Made by a program: the position numbers and the translations under genes. From positions 1 to 30,048 of the forward strand of contig JBGPKH010000024.1 in NCBI GenBank assembly GCA_041485845.1: a stretch of 30,048 nucleotides of DNA, in the 5' to 3' direction. Below the pieces are notes generated by a model. The model was not told the origin of the DNA. It searched no databases and saw nothing but the letters and a program-made list of their open reading frames with translations. Positions 7,696 through 16,224 of the stretch are shown piece after piece. Source of the DNA: OMOG01 sp041485845 (GTDB taxonomy: Bacteria > Acidobacteriota > Terriglobia > Bryobacterales > Bryobacteraceae). Numbering within the stretch: the first letter of the stretch is position 1; the number at the start of each line of letters is the position of its first letter.

Positions 7696-8724
7696 TCATG
7701 ACGCCACCGCTTCCGCTACCGCGGCCAGGGCCTGCGCGCAGGCCTCGCGGTCCACATCGTAGTGGGTGACGGCGCGCATCTGGCGCTCGTTGATGGGGTT
7801 GAGGAGCACGCCGCGCCGCTTCAGGCGAGCGCTGATTTCGACGGGCGCGATGCCCGTGCCGCTGACGTCGAAGACCGCGATGTTGGTCGCGACTCTGCGT
7901 GGGTCGATCTGTATCCCCGGAATGCGGGCCAGCCCTTCGCCCAGAAGCTTCGCGTTGCCATGATCGTCGAAGAGCCGCTTGGGCGTTTCTTCGAGCGCCA
8001 CCAGGCCCGCGGCCGCCAGCACACCCGCCTGGCGCATGCCACCGCCGAGGCGCTTACGATAGAGCCGCCCCTTGGCGATCAAGTTCGCGGGACCGGCCAG
8101 CATGGAACCCGCGGGCGCGCCCAGCCCCTTCGAGAGGCAGAACATCACGGTATCGGCCGGCGCGGCGATCTCGCGCACCGGCATTCCCAACGCGGACGCG
8201 GCGTTGAAGATGCGCGCGCCATCCAGGTGGACCTTCAATCCGCGTTCGTGAACGCCATCGCAAATCTCGTGGATGGCGCCGATCGGGTAGATGGTGCCGC
8301 CGTGCATGTTGTGCGTGTTCTCGATGGCCACCAGGCCGGTGGGCGCGGAATACGGGTTGACCGGCTTGATCAGGCGGCGGACTTGCTCCCACGAGAGAAT
8401 GCCGTCCTCAGTGTGGATGGCGCGAATAACGCAGCCGGAGAACCAGGCGACCATGGACATCTCGTAGTCCAGCAGGTGCGCGCGCGAATCGCAGATGACT
8501 TCCTGGCCATGCTCGGTGAGCAGCTTGACGGCGATGGTGTTGCCCATCGTCCCGGTGGGCACGAAGAGGGCGGCTTCTTTTCCGGCGATCTCGGCAGCGC
8601 GCTGTTCCAGGCGGTTGACGGTGGGGTCCTCACCGTACACATCGTCGCCGACCTCAGCCTCCATCATGGCGCGCCGCATGGCCGGCGTGGGCTTGGTCAC
8701 GGTGTCGCTGCGCAGGTCGATCAT
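7696..8724 (-). CDS. ltaE: low-specificity L-threonine aldolase
   Basis: A 342-residue PLP enzyme, fold type I, cleaving L-threonine or allo-threonine to glycine and acetaldehyde in the cytoplasm. Visible hallmarks are the N-terminal 'IDLRSDTVTKPTPAMR', GDDVYGEDPTVNRLE, FVPTGTMGN, the cofactor-contacting HLDGAR (Asp168), and the Schiff-base lysine Lys199 in FCLSKGLGAPAGS. A YRKRLGGGMRQAG loop follows. Length matches the family. The ATG at 8724 overlaps the stop of the upstream HemW-like gene by four bases (ATGA), so the two are translationally coupled. Confidence 0.96.
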   Translation of the reverse strand: MIDLRSDTVTKPTPAMRRAMMEAEVGDDVYGEDPTVNRLEQRAAEIAGKEAALFVPTGTMGNTIAVKLLTEHGQEVICDSRAHLLDYEMSMVAWFSGCVIRAIHTEDGILSWEQVRRLIKPVNPYSAPTGLVAIENTHNMHGGTIYPIGAIHEICDGVHERGLKVHLDGARIFNAASALGMPVREIAAPADTVMFCLSKGLGAPAGSMLAGPANLIAKGRLYRKRLGGGMRQAGVLAAAGLVALEETPKRLFDDHGNAKLLGEGLARIPGIQIDPRRVATNIAVFDVSGTGIAPVEISARLKRRGVLLNPINERQMRAVTHYDVDREACAQALAAVAEAVAS

Positions 8725-9842
8725 ACGGTGAGAAACTCCTGGAAGACTTCGTTGGAGAGGAGCACGCCGCGTCCGGTGAGCCGGAGCACGCCGTCTGCGG
8801 TTTCGAGCAGGCCGGCATCCAGGAACCGGCGGATGGGTTGCGCGAAGCGGCGCCAGTCTTCGGGCGCGGGCCTTACGCCGGCCATCAATCGAAGGCCGAC
8901 GAAGAACCGCTCGTCATCGTGGGGCAGGGAAGTGGCCTGCTCTGCGGGATGCTCGAGGTATTCGGTGAGCGACTCGGGATTCCGGCTGCGCGAGCGCCCG
9001 TCGAAGGAGTGGGCGCCGGCGCCGAAGCCGGCGTAGGGCTCCAGCTTCCAGTACTTGAGATTGTGCCGCGATTCCGCTCCCGGCACTGCGAAGTTGGAGA
9101 TTTCGTACCGCAGGATACCCGACTGCGCGAGGCGCTCCACGGCCGTCTCATAGAAGCCGGCGACCTGGTCATCGTCCGGAGTTTCCGCCGCGCCGTAGCG
9201 CACGCCGCCGAGCAGCAGTTCTTTGCCCAGGCGGCTGTCCTCATCCACTTCCAGCATGTAGACCGAAACATGCGGGGGCGCGAGGCGATCGATCCAGTCC
9301 AGGGACTCGCGCCAACTGCCGGCGGTCTGGCCGGAAAGCCCGGCGATCAGGTCGATGTTGAAATTCGAGATGCCGGCATCGCGGAGAATGCCGACCTCGT
9401 CCGCGACCATCTGCACCGAGTGCTTGCGGCCGGTGCGCCGGATCTCCTGCGCGACGAACGATTGCACGCCGAGGCTCACGCGATGGATGCCGAGCGAGGC
9501 CCAGGCGCGGGCTTTGGCTGGCGTGATGGTCCCGGGCGCCGCCTCGATGGTGGCCTCCATCCAGGGGCGGCCTGGCACCGCTTCCAGGAGCGTGCGCAAA
9601 GCCTCCGGTTCAAGCGTGCTGGGCGTGCCGCCGCCGAGGTACACGGTCTCGGGTTGCCATTCCCATGCGTGCGCGCGGATCTCCTGGCGCAGCGCGTCGA
9701 GATAACGCGCCTCCAGATCGCGCGGAAAGACGCCCGACGCGAAATTGCAGTATGTACACTTCTGCGCGCAGAAGGGATAGGAAAGATAGACTCCTGGCAC
9801 TCTTCTGATTGTAACGGGAGCGGCGGTGGGCGTGCGGGCCAC
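8721..9842 (-). CDS. hemW: HemW-like radical SAM protein (coproporphyrinogen oxidase-related)
   Basis: The 373-residue protein has the radical SAM iron-sulfur motif CAQKCTYC (Cys25, 29, 32), the SAM-binding GGGTPS and 'LGVQSF' segments, and the HNLKYW motif that marks HemW rather than true HemN. A HemN C-terminal domain ends with LTGRGVLLSNEVFQEFL. HemW proteins bind heme and act in heme delivery; many are mis-annotated as oxygen-independent coproporphyrinogen III oxidases. The GTG at 9842 leaves only 29 bp to the divergent gene. An internal GTG at 9800 (VPGVYLSYPFC) matches the usual family N-terminus better and sits just after a TACAAT box, so the real start may be there. Confidence 0.92.
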   Translation of the reverse strand: MARTPTAAPVTIRRVPGVYLSYPFCAQKCTYCNFASGVFPRDLEARYLDALRQEIRAHAWEWQPETVYLGGGTPSTLEPEALRTLLEAVPGRPWMEATIEAAPGTITPAKARAWASLGIHRVSLGVQSFVAQEIRRTGRKHSVQMVADEVGILRDAGISNFNIDLIAGLSGQTAGSWRESLDWIDRLAPPHVSVYMLEVDEDSRLGKELLLGGVRYGAAETPDDDQVAGFYETAVERLAQSGILRYEISNFAVPGAESRHNLKYWKLEPYAGFGAGAHSFDGRSRSRNPESLTEYLEHPAEQATSLPHDDERFFVGLRLMAGVRPAPEDWRRFAQPIRRFLDAGLLETADGVLRLTGRGVLLSNEVFQEFLTV

Positions 9843-9871
9843 GGGTGTGAAGCGGAATCACATGAGCGAGA

Positions 9872-10645
9872 ATGGTAAGCGTGCGTTGGACCCTGCCGCT
9901 CGTCGCGGTCCTGGCCTTCGGACAGCAGGAGCGGGTAATCGAAAGCATTGTGCCGGCATTGGCCTACGGGCCCGCGTGCTCGTCCGCGGTGGAGTTGCGC
10001 AACCTCAGCGACCGGGCGGTGGCCGTCGATGTGGAAGGCCACCGGACCAGCGGGGCGTTGGTTCCGCTTGTGGGTCACGCGGAAATCAGGGTACGGCTGG
10101 GTGCTCGCGAGCGCGTCGCCTACAAGCTCGAAATCCAAGAGGAAACCACCGGCGCCTGGGTGAAGGTGCGGGAGCGGGTGGCGTCCGCGCGCCTCTCGCC
10201 GGTGGTGGCGGTCAGCGCGAGCACCGAGTGCGTGGCCGCCAATCAACTGCGCACCGTGGGACGCGACGTCGCCTTCCCGACGCGCAATCCCTGGTTCTCG
10301 TCCGATGTGGCGGAGTTGCGCGGCGGGGTGATCTCGATGATCAACACGTCGGAGCGGGTGGCGAGGGCCGCGGCGTGCTACTCCTCAGGCGGGCTCTATT
10401 CGGTGCCGGGCCGGAGCGCGGAGTTGCAGCCGATCTGCTCCGCGGCGTTCGAAGTCCAGATCCCGCCGTTCGGGAGCCGGGAATTTCCCGTGGAGCGCGA
10501 GGGAAGCTCGCACCTTTCGCTGAAGACCGTGGGCGAGGCGATCGTGCTGAAGATGCTGCGGCCGGTAGAAGCCAACGTTCGGGTGTATGCGGTGGATTCC
10601 ACGATCCGGTTTGAAGGCGAGGTGGCGGCGCCGGCGAAGCGCTAG
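9872..10645 (+). CDS. secreted protein of unknown function
   Basis: A 257-residue protein that I do not recognise. A short signal peptide (MVSVRWTLPLVAVLAFGQQ) precedes a soluble, beta-rich-looking region. It contains 'VELRNLSDRAVAVDVEGHR' and the pair 'VISMINTSERVARAAACYSSG' and 'VEANVRVYAVDSTIRFEGE', which suggests two immunoglobulin-like strands sets, with four cysteines that could pair in the periplasm. The ATG at 9872 follows GAGCGAGA, a modest ribosome site. It is divergent from the hemW-like gene and convergent with the TPR gene, with only 41 bp to the latter's stop. It probably stands alone transcriptionally. Confidence 0.85.
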   Translation: MVSVRWTLPLVAVLAFGQQERVIESIVPALAYGPACSSAVELRNLSDRAVAVDVEGHRTSGALVPLVGHAEIRVRLGARERVAYKLEIQEETTGAWVKVRERVASARLSPVVAVSASTECVAANQLRTVGRDVAFPTRNPWFSSDVAELRGGVISMINTSERVARAAACYSSGGLYSVPGRSAELQPICSAAFEVQIPPFGSREFPVEREGSSHLSLKTVGEAIVLKMLRPVEANVRVYAVDSTIRFEGEVAAPAKR

Positions 10646-10686
10646 TGACCGCTCCCTTTGGTCGCGGCTCAGTATCGGAACGCGCG

Positions 10687-11829
10687 TTACTTGCGCGCGT
10701 GCTTTTGCGCCAGGCGGCTCCATTTCGCGGTGAAGCGGCGGCGATAGCGCGGCGCGGTGCGTGCCGCTTCGACGGCGCGCACGTACATGGCACGGGCGCC
10801 CTCCGGGTCGCCCAGGCGTTCGAGTAGCTGGCCGCAGTGGTAGAGGCCTTCCGGGTCGTACTCCCGCCGCCCCTCGTAGATCGCCAGTTCGCGCCGCGCG
10901 TCGTCGAGCCTTCCGAGCGACAGGTACACCGCGCCAAGCTCGCGGTGGATCTCGCTGAGGCAGTGCTTCTCGTCCTGGTGGAGGACGGTTTCGAAGTGCG
11001 CCAGCGCGTCGTGGATGCGGCCCTGCTCGCGCGCGATGCGGCCGAGTTGGAAGTGCGCGTCGGTTTCGGACGGGTCGATCGCCACGGCCGCCTGGAATCG
11101 GCGGATGGCCTCGGTGTATTGATGGCGCTGCTGGTGGATGAGGCCGAGCTGATACTGCGCTTCGCCATCGTGCGGATTGACGGCTGCGGCTTCGAGCATT
11201 CGCCGGAAGTTCTGTCCCCTGCGCAGGCCCGCGCCGAGATTGCTGAATTCGGAGCCGAGATAATAGATGGCGAAGAACAGGAAGAAGGGCGAGGCCACCA
11301 GGCGGAAGAGGAAGCCCAGCGGCCCCCAGAGGAACGCCGCCGCGACCAGCGGAATCCACGACAGGCAGACGATGGCGATGGCCGTTCCGTTGGCGACGCC
11401 GAACACCGTGCGCACGGCGAAGAACATCAGCGCCGCGAAGTACAGGCATGCGAGCGCGGCGAGGATCGCAAACACGGACAGCGGAGCGGTCCATGCGGCC
11501 AGGACGAGCAGGAGACTCGGGGCGCTCCAGGCCATTGCCGCGCAGGTCAGCAGGGGCGAGTAGTCGCGCTGGAAGACGGCGCCCAATCCCCCCAGCCCGG
11601 CGAGCAGATTGCTCAGCAGCAGAATGCCCGGCACGTAGACCACCGCCAGCACGAGCAGCGGGTTGTAAAAGCTGAAAGGCGCCGCGCGCCCCAAGCCGGC
11701 CTGGAGTATCAGGGAAACGCACAGGACCGCGAGGCTGGCGAACAGGAGGCTGCCTTGATCGAGAATCCCGCTCATCGCCGCGCCAGGCTGCCACAAGAGG
11801 CGCAACAATAGCTTAATATTGGTAACCAA
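10687..11829 (-). CDS. membrane protein with Yip1-like domain and C-terminal TPR repeats
   Basis: The first 200 residues have about five hydrophobic helices in a Yip1-like arrangement (LLRLLWQPGAAMSGILDQ, then 'LLLSNLLAGLGGLGAVFQRD'). The C-terminal half has about four tetratricopeptide repeats (AQYQLGLIHQQRHQYTEAIRR, AHFQLGRIAREQGRIHDAL, REDGAVYLSLGRL-like, YHCGQLLERLGDPEGA) and a basic tail. TPRs bind partner proteins, here facing the cytoplasm if the fold is as expected. The start is uncertain: TTG 11829 includes the amphipathic helix normally preceding the domain (380 residues), while ATG 11775 gives 362. Neither has a good ribosome site. It is divergent from the M48 protease gene, with about 20 bp between starts, so they share regulatory DNA. 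Confidence 0.8.
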   Translation of the reverse strand: MVTNIKLLLRLLWQPGAAMSGILDQGSLLFASLAVLCVSLILQAGLGRAAPFSFYNPLLVLAVVYVPGILLLSNLLAGLGGLGAVFQRDYSPLLTCAAMAWSAPSLLLVLAAWTAPLSVFAILAALACLYFAALMFFAVRTVFGVANGTAIAIVCLSWIPLVAAAFLWGPLGFLFRLVASPFFLFFAIYYLGSEFSNLGAGLRRGQNFRRMLEAAAVNPHDGEAQYQLGLIHQQRHQYTEAIRRFQAAVAIDPSETDAHFQLGRIAREQGRIHDALAHFETVLHQDEKHCLSEIHRELGAVYLSLGRLDDARRELAIYEGRREYDPEGLYHCGQLLERLGDPEGARAMYVRAVEAARTAPRYRRRFTAKWSRLAQKHARK

Positions 11830-11867
11830 AGTGGAAGGATAACAATTCCGATGACTCGCTGCCTGCT

Positions 11868-13133
11868 GTGGATTGCCGTCGCCGTAGCTGCCGCGCAGAC
11901 TACCGCCCCCGCTCCGCTCCGTCGAACGAGCGGCGGGAGATCCGGACCTACTCGCTGCCTCCGGACAAGCTGGCCAAAGCCATCGAATATGCGCAAGCCC
12001 GGAACCGGCTGCATTTCCTCGGGGTGGCTTACGGTCTGCTCGTGTTGGCGCGGTTCCTCGCCTGGAGGGTCTCGCCGCGGGTTCGCGATTGGGCCGAGGC
12101 CGCATCCCGCCGCCGCATCGTTCAGGCGTACATCTTCGGACCCTTGCTGTTCCTGGCCATCGATGTCGCGACCCTGCCGCTCTCCCTCTACGATCAGCAT
12201 CTCTCGCTGAAGTACGAGCAATCGATTCAGGGCTGGGGCTCGTGGTTCTGGGATTGGACGAAGGGCGAGCTGATCGAGTTCGTGCTGGCCGGCGTGATGT
12301 TGTGGATCCTCTACGGCGCGATTCGCCGCAGCCCGCGCCGCTGGTGGCTGTATTTCTGGCTGGCCGCGATCCCCATCGTTGTTTTCCTGTTGTTCATCGC
12401 GCCCGTCGTCATCGAGCCCATGTTCTACCAGTTCGAGCCGCTGGCCGAGAAGCAGCCCGCGCTGGTGGGCGAGATCGGGAGGGTGGTGGAGCGGGGCGGA
12501 CTGGAGATTCCGCGCAGCCGTATGTACGAAATGAGGGCCAGCGAGAAACTGAAATCGCTGAACGCGTATGTGGCGGGAATCGGCGCGTCGAAGCGCGTGG
12601 TGGTGTGGGACACCACCATCCAGAAGATGAGCACCGGCCAGATTCTCTTCGTCTTCGGCCACGAAATGGGGCACTACGTTCTGGGCCATGTGTGGATCGG
12701 GATCGGCACAACCAGTCTCATCCTGCTGGTGTTTCTTTTTCTCGGCTACCACTCCATGCACTGGGCGCTGACGCGCTGGGGTGGGCGCTGGTCGATCCGT
12801 GGCGTGGAGGACTGGGCGTCACTGCCGGTACTGCTGATGGCGGTGTCGGTTTTCGGATTTCTGGCGGAGCCGGCGATGAGTTCCATAGGCCGCGTGATGG
12901 AGCACAATGCCGATACCTACGGGCTGGAGGTGATTCACGGGATCGTGCCGAACTCGCCGCAGGCCGCGGCGGAGGCGTTCCAGATTCTGGGCGAAGTCAG
13001 CCTGTCCGATCCGAACCCGAGCGCGTTTATCCAGTTCTGGCTGTACGATCATCCGGCTGTGGGCGAGCGCGTGCGGTACGCGGCGGAATACGATCCGTGG
13101 GGCAAGGGGCAGGAGCCAAAGTACGTGAAGTGA
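11868..13133 (+). CDS. M48 (Ste24/CAAX-type) membrane zinc metalloprotease, 5' end frameshifted
   Basis: An integral-membrane zinc endopeptidase of the Ste24 type. The catalytic HEMGH (residues 265-269) lies in FVFGHEMGHYVLGH, and the third zinc ligand is in MEHNADTYG (Glu345). Several long hydrophobic helices precede and follow the active site, and the C-terminus has the family's 'YDHPAVGERVRYA'. The only in-frame starts are GTG 11868 or later, giving an unlikely basic N-terminus. A better start is ATG 11851, with ribosome site GGAAGGA 12 bases upstream, which encodes a signal-like 'MTRCLLWIAVAVAAAQTTAP' in the next frame. The two frames would join at about 11905-11925, just before NERREIRTYSLPPDK. 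So the gene probably carries a one-base indel there. Uma2 follows after 6 bp. Confidence 0.9.
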   Translation: MDCRRRSCRADYRPRSAPSNERREIRTYSLPPDKLAKAIEYAQARNRLHFLGVAYGLLVLARFLAWRVSPRVRDWAEAASRRRIVQAYIFGPLLFLAIDVATLPLSLYDQHLSLKYEQSIQGWGSWFWDWTKGELIEFVLAGVMLWILYGAIRRSPRRWWLYFWLAAIPIVVFLLFIAPVVIEPMFYQFEPLAEKQPALVGEIGRVVERGGLEIPRSRMYEMRASEKLKSLNAYVAGIGASKRVVVWDTTIQKMSTGQILFVFGHEMGHYVLGHVWIGIGTTSLILLVFLFLGYHSMHWALTRWGGRWSIRGVEDWASLPVLLMAVSVFGFLAEPAMSSIGRVMEHNADTYGLEVIHGIVPNSPQAAAEAFQILGEVSLSDPNPSAFIQFWLYDHPAVGERVRYAAEYDPWGKGQEPKYVK

Positions 13134-13139
13134 TATCTT

Positions 13140-13658
13140 ATGAACATGAGCGTCGGGACGCTGATCTCGGTTGAGGAGTACCTGAAAACCTCGTACAGCC
13201 CGGACCGTGAGTACCGGGATGGTGTGGTGACGGAGCGTAATTTGGGAGACAATGCGCATGCGGATCTGCAGTTGGCGTTGGGGAGCTATCTGCGGCGACG
13301 GCGAAAGGAGTGGCAGATCCATGCCTACACCGAGCTCCGGATATGCGCTCGCGAAGGATGGTACCCGATCCCGGACGTTTGTGCGTATTCCCTGCCCGCT
13401 CCAAAAGAGCGTTTCCCCACGACCATGCCGCTCTTGTGGATCGAGATTCTCTCGGAGAACGATCGGATGCTCGACGTATGGCAAAAGGCCAAAGACCTGG
13501 TGGAATGCGGCGCCCCGTACGTCTGGATCATCAATCCGATTACGCTCGATAGCCAGCTCATGACGCCGGCTGGTGGGCCGAACGCGGTTCCCGACAAAAC
13601 GCTGCTCATTCCCGACACATCGATTGTGATTCCCCTCATTGAGGTGATGGAAGAGTAG
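13140..13658 (+). CDS. Uma2-family (DUF820) PD-(D/E)XK nuclease-fold protein
   Basis: A 172-residue cytoplasmic protein. It shows the Uma2 pattern: 'ISVEEYLKTSYSPDREYRDG' at the N-terminus, the PD motif in YPIPDVCAY, the acidic residue in LLWIEILSEND, and an 'MLDVWQKAKDLVECGAPYVWIINP' end, carrying the conserved lysine. These give the restriction-endonuclease fold. The family is common in cyanobacteria and acidobacteria and its cellular role is unsettled. ATG 13140 is 6 bp after the M48 stop, implying cotranscription. It converges with the MerR gene with one base between stops. Confidence 0.92.
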   Translation: MNMSVGTLISVEEYLKTSYSPDREYRDGVVTERNLGDNAHADLQLALGSYLRRRRKEWQIHAYTELRICAREGWYPIPDVCAYSLPAPKERFPTTMPLLWIEILSENDRMLDVWQKAKDLVECGAPYVWIINPITLDSQLMTPAGGPNAVPDKTLLIPDTSIVIPLIEVMEE

Positions 13659-13659
13659 C

Positions 13660-14118
13660 TCAGAACAGCGGCAGTTGACGCGTCCTACTCCGCCGCGCGG
13701 TCTTGTGCGGTGTGATCGATTTGAACAGGTCGCTCAGGCACACCAGGTACATCGGAGTCTTGGCGACCGCCAGCCGATCGAGAACCCCCTGCTGCTCCTC
13801 GAGATGGATCGAACTGCCGTCGGTGAGCAGGTAGAGCTTGGGCGGCCCGATCGAAATCGCGCCGAAACGCTGACCCAGGTCGCGGCGCAGCAATCGCAGA
13901 AGCCGGCGGATCTTCTGCAAAGAGAGACCCTTCCGCCGCAGGGCGGCGACGGTGAGGATCTCCAGCACCTCCTGGAGCCCGTAGCGGCGGCGGTGGTTCT
14001 CCTTGAGCGGCGACACCACCTGGCGCTCGTCGAGCCACTGCAGTTGGTGCAGGGTCACCCCCGCCATTCGTGTGACATCGCCGCTGAAAAAGACCTGCTC
14101 TCCGTTAGGCGAAGACAT
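13660..14118 (-). CDS. MerR-family transcriptional regulator
   Basis: A 152-residue DNA-binding protein. The N-terminal winged helix-turn-helix reads FFSGDVTRMAGVTLHQLQWLDE, then VSPLKENHRRRYGLQEV and 'LRRKGLSLQKIRRLLRLL', which is the MerR_1 pattern. The C-terminal part (about 75-152) has no cysteine pattern for metal sensing and ends in a basic ARRSRTRQLPLF tail, so the effector is unknown. Its start is 39 bp after the RhaQ-RhaS fusion stop on the same strand, so it could be read from that operon. A TACAAT box (14141-14146, minus strand) could also give it a promoter. A role in controlling the sugar transporter is possible but not shown. Confidence 0.9.
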   Translation of the reverse strand: MSSPNGEQVFFSGDVTRMAGVTLHQLQWLDERQVVSPLKENHRRRYGLQEVLEILTVAALRRKGLSLQKIRRLLRLLRRDLGQRFGAISIGPPKLYLLTDGSSIHLEEQQGVLDRLAVAKTPMYLVCLSDLFKSITPHKTARRSRTRQLPLF

Positions 14119-14157
14119 CCAATTTTAGGCCGTCCCTGGCATTGTAACTGAATGCTC

Positions 14158-16218
14158 TCAAAAGTCGAACTGATCGATGTTCGCCCGATTGAAGATCACC
14201 GGGTTGCCCAGAATGATCTGGTCGCCGCGGATCTCGATGTTGCCCAGGCGGCCGGCGCGGAACGAGGCGGTTCCCGCGGGCAGCTTGCCTTGGGCCAGCA
14301 GCGCGGAAGCATACACGGTCAGGTAGCCGAGGTCGCGGGTGTTCCACAGGACCACCGCCTGCACGATTCCATCGTGGACGTAGCGCTTGTTCAGGTTGGG
14401 CAGCGACAGCCCGATCACATTGACGTCCTGCCGGCCGGCCTGCCGCACGGCTTCAGCCATTCCGGGGACTGCCGGCGCCGAGATGCCCATCATGAGCCGC
14501 ACACCGGGATACACTTTCATGACGGTCTGCGCTTCGGCAAACGCTTTGTCGCGATCGTCGTCGCTGGGGCGCACCGTGACCAGCTTCAGGCCGGGATACT
14601 TGGCGGCGAGGCGCGCCCGGATGGCCGCGATCCACAGGTTTTGATTGGCCGCGCTCAGCGCGCCGGTAATGACCACGAAATCGCCCTTGCCGTTCAGCAG
14701 CCGCGCGGCTTCATCGGTGAGGGTATTGCCGATGCCCTCGGGAGTTGCCTGGTTGATGAAAAAGTCGCGCGCGTCGGGGGCGGCGTCGGCATCCCAGGTG
14801 GTGACCTTGATTCCGCGCTCGCGCGCCTTGCGCAGCACGGTCGAGATGCCGGCCTGGTTTTCCACGCTCACCGCGATGGCGTCCACGTGGCGGGTGATCC
14901 AGCCCTCCACCACCTCGTTCTGCTTGGCCGGGTCGAGCCCTGTGGGGCCGTCCCAGATCAATTCCACGTTAGCCTCGCGAGCGGCCTCTTCGGCGCCGGC
15001 GCGGCAGCTCACGAAGTAGGGATCGCCCTTGGCTTTGGGCATGACGGCGATCACCAGGCGATGCGCGCCCCCGGTGGCGGCGGCCGGAGCGGCGGAGCCG
15101 CCGGAACGTAGCGAATGCACCAGCCAGACGTTCGTCACGGCTACGATCAGCGAGCCGGCGAGTATCACCGCGCAGAGCACGGCAAGTTGAGAATTCCTCA
15201 TCTCAGGGGCTTCCTCGGCTGTCGAGTGTGAATGTAATGTTAGCGCGGAATGCGGTGGGCGTGCTCGCAGGCGGCCCAGTCCGATGGCGAGAATCAGGAC
15301 CGCTCCCGTCAGGACTCCGGTCAGTTCGGACGGCAGCGCGGCCAGACGCAGCCCGTTCTGCAAGACCGAGATCGAGAACAGTCCGAACAGCGTTCCCCAG
15401 ACCGTGCCGCGCCCGCCGAATACCGAAGTGCCGCCCAGCACCACCGCGGTGATGGCCGCCAGCTCATAGCCGGTGCCGGCGTCGGACTTGGCCTGCCCGA
15501 GGTGCGCCACGTAGATGATGGCGGCCAAACTCGAGACGAGGCCGGAAAGCAGATAAGCGAGCGCGATGCGGCGCCGCACGGGAATGCCGGCGTAGCGCGC
15601 TCCACCTGCGCTGAAGCCGATCGCATAGAGGGTGCGGCCGATGGCGGAGCGGTGCAGGAGCACCCCGTAACCAATCAGCGCCAGCAACAGGATGGGAAAC
15701 TGAACTGGAATCACGCCCCACAGATATCCCTGTCCGAGTTGCAGGAAGGAGCGCGGGAAGCCGGTGTAGTTGACCGCGCCGTGGGTGATGCCTTGGGCGA
15801 TGCCGCGGAACATGGAGAACGAGCCGAGCGTGACGATGATCGGCGGGATGTCGAGGCGGGTGATGAGCAGCGCATTCAACGCCCCTCCGGCGGCGCCTAC
15901 CAGCAACGCCACGAGTACGGCAGCGGCGATGGGAAGGCCCAGTTCCTGCCACACGGCGCCGAAGACCACGGCCGCCAACCCCATCATTGAGCCAACCGAG
16001 AGATCTATTCCTCCCGTGATCATGACCGGCGTGAGCGCCAGCGCCAGAAGCCCGAGCTCCACGCTCAGGCGCACCACCTCGAAGAAATTCGCCCACGAGA
16101 AAAAGTTCTCGCCGAGGGCCGTGAAGGCGCCGACCTCCAGGGCCAAAGCGAGCAGGAGCACCCACTCGCCGTTGGGGAAGAAGCGCTCAGGCCAGGGTCT
16201 ATGCTCGATCAGCGGCAT
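14158..16218 (-). CDS. fused rhamnose-type ABC permease (RhaQ-like) and substrate-binding protein (RhaS-like)
   Basis: One open 686-residue frame contains two proteins normally encoded separately. Residues 1 to about 325 are a CUT2 permease with eight or more helices and the motifs 'MITGGIDLSVGSMMGLAAVV', IPPIIVTLGS and VVLGGTSVFGGRGT. After a linker rich in His/Ser (PPHSALTLHSHSTAEEAPE), residues 340-686 are a RhaS-like periplasmic binding protein. They open with a hydrophobic segment (LAVLCAVILAGSLIVAV), then MPKAKGDPYFVSCRAGAEEAA, TWDADAAPDARDFFINQ, ISAPAVPGMAEAVRQ, and end NRANIDQFDF. It is the last cistron of a four-gene operon. The start ATG 16218 follows TGAGGACTT, where the rhaP stop overlaps the ribosome site. 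An internal ATG at 15201, preceded by GAGGAAG, could start the binding protein alone. Rhamnose as substrate is inferred from resemblance. Confidence 0.9.
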   Translation of the reverse strand: MPLIEHRPWPERFFPNGEWVLLLALALEVGAFTALGENFFSWANFFEVVRLSVELGLLALALTPVMITGGIDLSVGSMMGLAAVVFGAVWQELGLPIAAAVLVALLVGAAGGALNALLITRLDIPPIIVTLGSFSMFRGIAQGITHGAVNYTGFPRSFLQLGQGYLWGVIPVQFPILLLALIGYGVLLHRSAIGRTLYAIGFSAGGARYAGIPVRRRIALAYLLSGLVSSLAAIIYVAHLGQAKSDAGTGYELAAITAVVLGGTSVFGGRGTVWGTLFGLFSISVLQNGLRLAALPSELTGVLTGAVLILAIGLGRLRARPPHSALTLHSHSTAEEAPEMRNSQLAVLCAVILAGSLIVAVTNVWLVHSLRSGGSAAPAAATGGAHRLVIAVMPKAKGDPYFVSCRAGAEEAAREANVELIWDGPTGLDPAKQNEVVEGWITRHVDAIAVSVENQAGISTVLRKARERGIKVTTWDADAAPDARDFFINQATPEGIGNTLTDEAARLLNGKGDFVVITGALSAANQNLWIAAIRARLAAKYPGLKLVTVRPSDDDRDKAFAEAQTVMKVYPGVRLMMGISAPAVPGMAEAVRQAGRQDVNVIGLSLPNLNKRYVHDGIVQAVVLWNTRDLGYLTVYASALLAQGKLPAGTASFRAGRLGNIEIRGDQIILGNPVIFNRANIDQFDF

Positions 16219-16224
16219 AAGTCC

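Noticed and set aside
5351..7762. 803-codon plus-strand frame opposite the NHL gene
   Set aside because: It is repetitive because it is antisense to the NHL repeats; it has no recognisable domain and mirrors the true gene's codon bias in a high-GC genome.
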